In this document: positions 4,925-6,855 of the stretch, one piece after another
Position numbering within the stretch: the stretch's first letter is position 1
How the letters are laid out: each line of letters opens with the position of its first letter
Assembly: GCA_004292705.1 (NCBI GenBank)
Contig: RDXA01000126.1
Location: 1-6,855, forward strand
DNA length: 6,855 nt
From: Sphingomonadales bacterium
GTDB lineage: Bacteria; Pseudomonadota; Alphaproteobacteria; Sphingomonadales; Sphingomonadaceae
Direction of reading: 5' to 3'
Position numbers and translations under genes: made by a program
Notes under the pieces: model-generated
The model's database searches: none
Told to the model about the DNA's origin: nothing
Seen by the model: the letters and a program-made list of their open reading frames with translations, nothing else

Positions 4925-5646
4925 CCCGCCTTCTTCGCGTCCAGCCAATGGGCCGCCTGCACCCCGAAGGTGATCAGGAACGGCACCAGCACGATGCTCA
5001 GGAACACCTTGGCCAGCACCTGTCCGATCATCAGGTCGGTGATGTCGAACTCGCCGTAGAAGGCGAGCGTGATGAAGATCACCGAATCCACCGCCTGACT
5101 GAGCGCCGAGGCGATCGCGCCGCGCACCATCAGGCCGAGCGTGGACTCGCCCTCTCCGCTGCCGCGCAGGCGATCGAAGATCCAGATGTTGAGCAGCAGC
5201 GAGGTGATGTAGGATGCGGGCCCCGCCATCCACACCCGCCAGGTTGACTGGTTGACCCTTTCGAACGCGGCCAGATCATCGGGGCGGAACGCGATCATCT
5301 CTGAGGAGGCTGGCAGCCCCAACACCAACTGCATCAGCAGCGCCGAAAGGCCCAGCGGCAGAAACCCCCACCACACGATCCGTTTGGCCGCCTCACGCCC
5401 GTAAAGCTGTGACAGCGTGCTCGAAATCACCACCAGCAGCAGGAAGGGGAAAATCCCGCTCTCCACCGCCAGCGAGGTCGGCCACAGCTGCACCTGCTTG
5501 AAGGCGAGCACGCCCGCCAGCACCGTCATCCCGCCATAGAGCAGCGTGTAGACGAACATCCCAAGCGGCATCACGATACCCTCGGGCGTGGTGGCGGCAA
5601 AGGGGGCGGTGGCCGGGGCGGAGCTGGCGGGTGAGGGCGTGTCCAT
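4921..5646 (-). CDS. yhhQ: queuosine precursor transporter, YhhQ/VUT family
   Basis: This 241-residue inner-membrane protein belongs to the family (formerly DUF165) that imports 7-deazaguanine precursors of queuosine, the modified base at the wobble position of tRNAs for Tyr, His, Asn and Asp. About six membrane helices are visible (27-46, 63-78, 90-110, 138-157, 178-198, 208-230). Family-like segments are GMFVYTLLYGGMTVLAGVL (29-47), LAVESGIFPFLLLVVISS (59-76), WRVWMAGPASYITSLLLNIW (136-155) followed by IFDRLR, and VDSVIFITLAFYGEFDI (186-202). The ATG at 5646 is preferred: it leaves a short Pro/Ala/Thr-rich N-terminal tail before helix 1, whereas the frame further upstream (to 5817) encodes Cys/Gly/Arg-rich sequence unlike the family. 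The Shine-Dalgarno is weak, and a GTG three codons upstream is an alternative. Which precursor is carried cannot be read from the sequence. Confidence 0.87.
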   Translation of the reverse strand: MDTPSPASSAPATAPFAATTPEGIVMPLGMFVYTLLYGGMTVLAGVLAFKQVQLWPTSLAVESGIFPFLLLVVISSTLSQLYGREAAKRIVWWGFLPLGLSALLMQLVLGLPASSEMIAFRPDDLAAFERVNQSTWRVWMAGPASYITSLLLNIWIFDRLRGSGEGESTLGLMVRGAIASALSQAVDSVIFITLAFYGEFDITDLMIGQVLAKVFLSIVLVPFLITFGVQAAHWLDAKKAG

Positions 5647-5863
5647 TGCCACCGTGCTAGCCAGCACCAGAGCAAAAGAAAAGCGGGCGAGCGGGCCTTT
5701 CACCGGCGCTTTGCCCACCGCGTCCCTGCCGCCGCCCGCGCATCCCCGCTTGCAAGTGCCCCCGCAAACTGCCACCCCGACACAATTGCGGGCGCCTGCG
5801 GGGTCTGGCGGGCGCAAGATCGGGGTCGCACGTTTTCATGCACAAGAAGGGCCATTCGCTGCC
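5647..5863. promoter_or_regulatory. divergent intergenic region between the YhhQ-family gene and nupC
   Basis: The 217 bp between the two diverging genes should hold both promoters, but I could not find a convincing sigma-70 box pair or other recognition site. An imperfect inverted repeat (5786-5796 with 5807-5817; 9 of 11 positions pair, two central mismatches) lies about 47 bp before the nupC start. A 9-codon ATG frame at 5838-5867 ends in a TGA that overlaps the nupC GTG by sharing bases TG. GAAGG at 5846-5850 is the nearest Shine-Dalgarno-like sequence, 13 bases from the GTG. Confidence 0.35.
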
Positions 5864-6855
5864 GTGAACGAGGGTATCACGTCCATTCTGCTGAGCCTTG
5901 CCGGCGTGCTCGCCATTCTCGCTATAGCCTTCGCGCTGTCCTCGGCGAAGCGGCAGATCAACCTGCGGGTGGTGGGTTCGGCCTTCGGCTTGCAGGCGCT
6001 TACCGCGCTGATCGTGCTGCGCACCGACGCAGGCGTGGCAGTAATCGGCGGCCTGTCGAGCGGAGTGATCGCCTTGCTCGATTTCTCCAAGATCGGGATC
6101 ACCTCGGTGTTCGGGCCGATGGAGAACAATCCCTTCGCCAACACTTTCGTCATCGCCGCGCTGCCGGTGATCGTGTTCTTCGCCGCGATTGTCTCGATCC
6201 TCTATCACCTCGGGATCATGCAGCGGCTGGTGCGCTGGGTGGGCGGAGCGATCGGCTTTGTCACCGGGATCAGCAAGGTTGAGGCGCTGGGGGCGGCGGC
6301 CAATATCTTCGTTGGCCAGTCGGAAAGCCCGCTGGTGGTGCGGCCCTATCTGGCAGCACTCTCACCGGCGGGCCTGTTTACGCTGATGAGCGTCGGCATG
6401 GCCGGCGTGGCGGGCACGATTCTGGCTGCCTATGCCAGCTTTATCGGCGAGGAGGCGGTGCCATTCCTGCTGGCCGCCGCGTTCATGTCGGCCCCGGGCG
6501 GCATCCTGATGGCCAAGATCATGATGCCCGACGAGCCGCAGAAATCTAACGGCTATGACGGCTCGATCGGCGCAGCCGCGGTGGCGCGGGCGCGCGGGCG
6601 CCCCAAGACGCTGACAGAGTCGACCCGCGTGGTCATGTACGACGAGAACGGGCAGGAGGTCGAACTCCCCCAGGCGCGGATCAGCGCGGTGGGCCCGGCG
6701 GCGATCACCGAGGGCGGCATAAAGGCCGACGAGGTGAGCTCTGCGGAAACCTTCGAGGAAGGCCAGCGCCCCGCCAATATCATCGAGGCGGCCGCGCAAG
6801 GCACCCAGACCGGCGTCAAGCTGGCGGTCGCGGTGGGCGCGATGGTGATGGTGTT
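5864..6855 (+). CDS. nupC: NupC-type concentrative nucleoside transporter (CNT family), 3'-truncated
   Basis: The first 330 residues of a cation-coupled nucleoside importer of the inner membrane; the frame is still open at the window end. CNT signatures appear in order: GGLSSGVIALLDF (62-74), VFGPMENNPFANTFVIAALP (82-101), VFFAAIVSILYHLGIMQ (104-120), the core GAAANIFVGQSESPLVVRPY (143-162) with the Gly-Gln-(Ser/Thr)-Glu substrate site, and FMSAPGGILMAKIMMPDE (207-224). The family motif RPANIIEAAAQG (302-313) and the following membrane segment then run to the edge. The GTG at 5864 is chosen because it puts a normal first helix (SILLSLAGVLAILAIAFAL) right at the N-terminus and no ATG in frame is nearby. 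Unusual: about 70 hydrophilic residues (226-297) separate MPDEP from FEEGQRPANII, where NupC proteins I know have a short linker. Sugar and base specificity cannot be inferred. Confidence 0.93.
   Translation, partial: MNEGITSILLSLAGVLAILAIAFALSSAKRQINLRVVGSAFGLQALTALIVLRTDAGVAVIGGLSSGVIALLDFSKIGITSVFGPMENNPFANTFVIAALPVIVFFAAIVSILYHLGIMQRLVRWVGGAIGFVTGISKVEALGAAANIFVGQSESPLVVRPYLAALSPAGLFTLMSVGMAGVAGTILAAYASFIGEEAVPFLLAAAFMSAPGGILMAKIMMPDEPQKSNGYDGSIGAAAVARARGRPKTLTESTRVVMYDENGQEVELPQARISAVGPAAITEGGIKADEVSSAETFEEGQRPANIIEAAAQGTQTGVKLAVAVGAMVMV

Noticed and set aside
5750..5790. Possible sigma-54 or sigma-70 promoter elements (TTGCAA at 5750-5755; TGGCAG on the minus strand).
   Set aside because: No partner box occurs at the required spacing on either strand.
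5657..6208. Minus-strand frame of 183 codons upstream of and inside nupC.
   Set aside because: It overlaps the strongly supported start of NupC and encodes low-complexity charged sequence without family features.
6362..6799. Minus-strand frame of 145 codons inside nupC.
   Set aside because: It is antisense to the conserved core of the transporter and carries no motif of its own.

Overview
The window is high-GC bacterial chromosome, dense with genes whose best family matches suggest an alphaproteobacterium, most likely a sphingomonad of the Erythrobacter/Porphyrobacter type. That placement rests on protein character, base composition and gene mix. No rRNA or marker phylogeny is available here. 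Almost everything is housekeeping metabolism. I find no CRISPR array, transposase, integrase, toxin-antitoxin pair or defence island.

Layout, left to right. (1) Positions 1-665 hold the C-terminal catalytic part of an RsmB-type 16S rRNA cytosine-C5 methyltransferase, cut by the window edge. (2) Positions 671-979 hold a small ORF of about 55% GC in a much richer background. It resembles an internal piece of mobile-element Toprim primase/helicase proteins and is the most foreign-looking item here. It ends in paired hairpins facing (3) msrA (1023-1574, minus). (4) A 94-bp divergent intergenic region separates msrA from a rightward cluster: an exported COG4798-type methyltransferase-fold protein (1669-2550), an N-carbamoylputrescine amidase of the nitrilase superfamily (2569-3447), folK (3422-3937, overlapping the amidase gene) and tRNA-Lys(UUU) (3970-4045). 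(5) A hairpin-rich noncoding tract of about 213 bp leads to (6) a multi-pass membrane protein of unknown function (4259-4924). Its stop codon overlaps tail-to-tail with that of (7) a YhhQ-family queuosine-precursor transporter (4921-5646, minus). (8) A 217-bp divergent region precedes a NupC-type nucleoside transporter (5864 to the window end), which carries a long extra hydrophilic insert.

The genes do not form one pathway. Loose themes are RNA modification and tRNA supply (RsmB, tRNA-Lys, queuosine-precursor uptake), nucleoside or base salvage (YhhQ, NupC), folate synthesis (FolK), polyamine synthesis (AguB) and oxidative protein repair (MsrA). I do not see an undescribed multi-gene system. 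The items most worth a second look are the putative mobile-element relic, the exported methyltransferase-like protein, the NupC insert and the hairpin tract after the tRNA.
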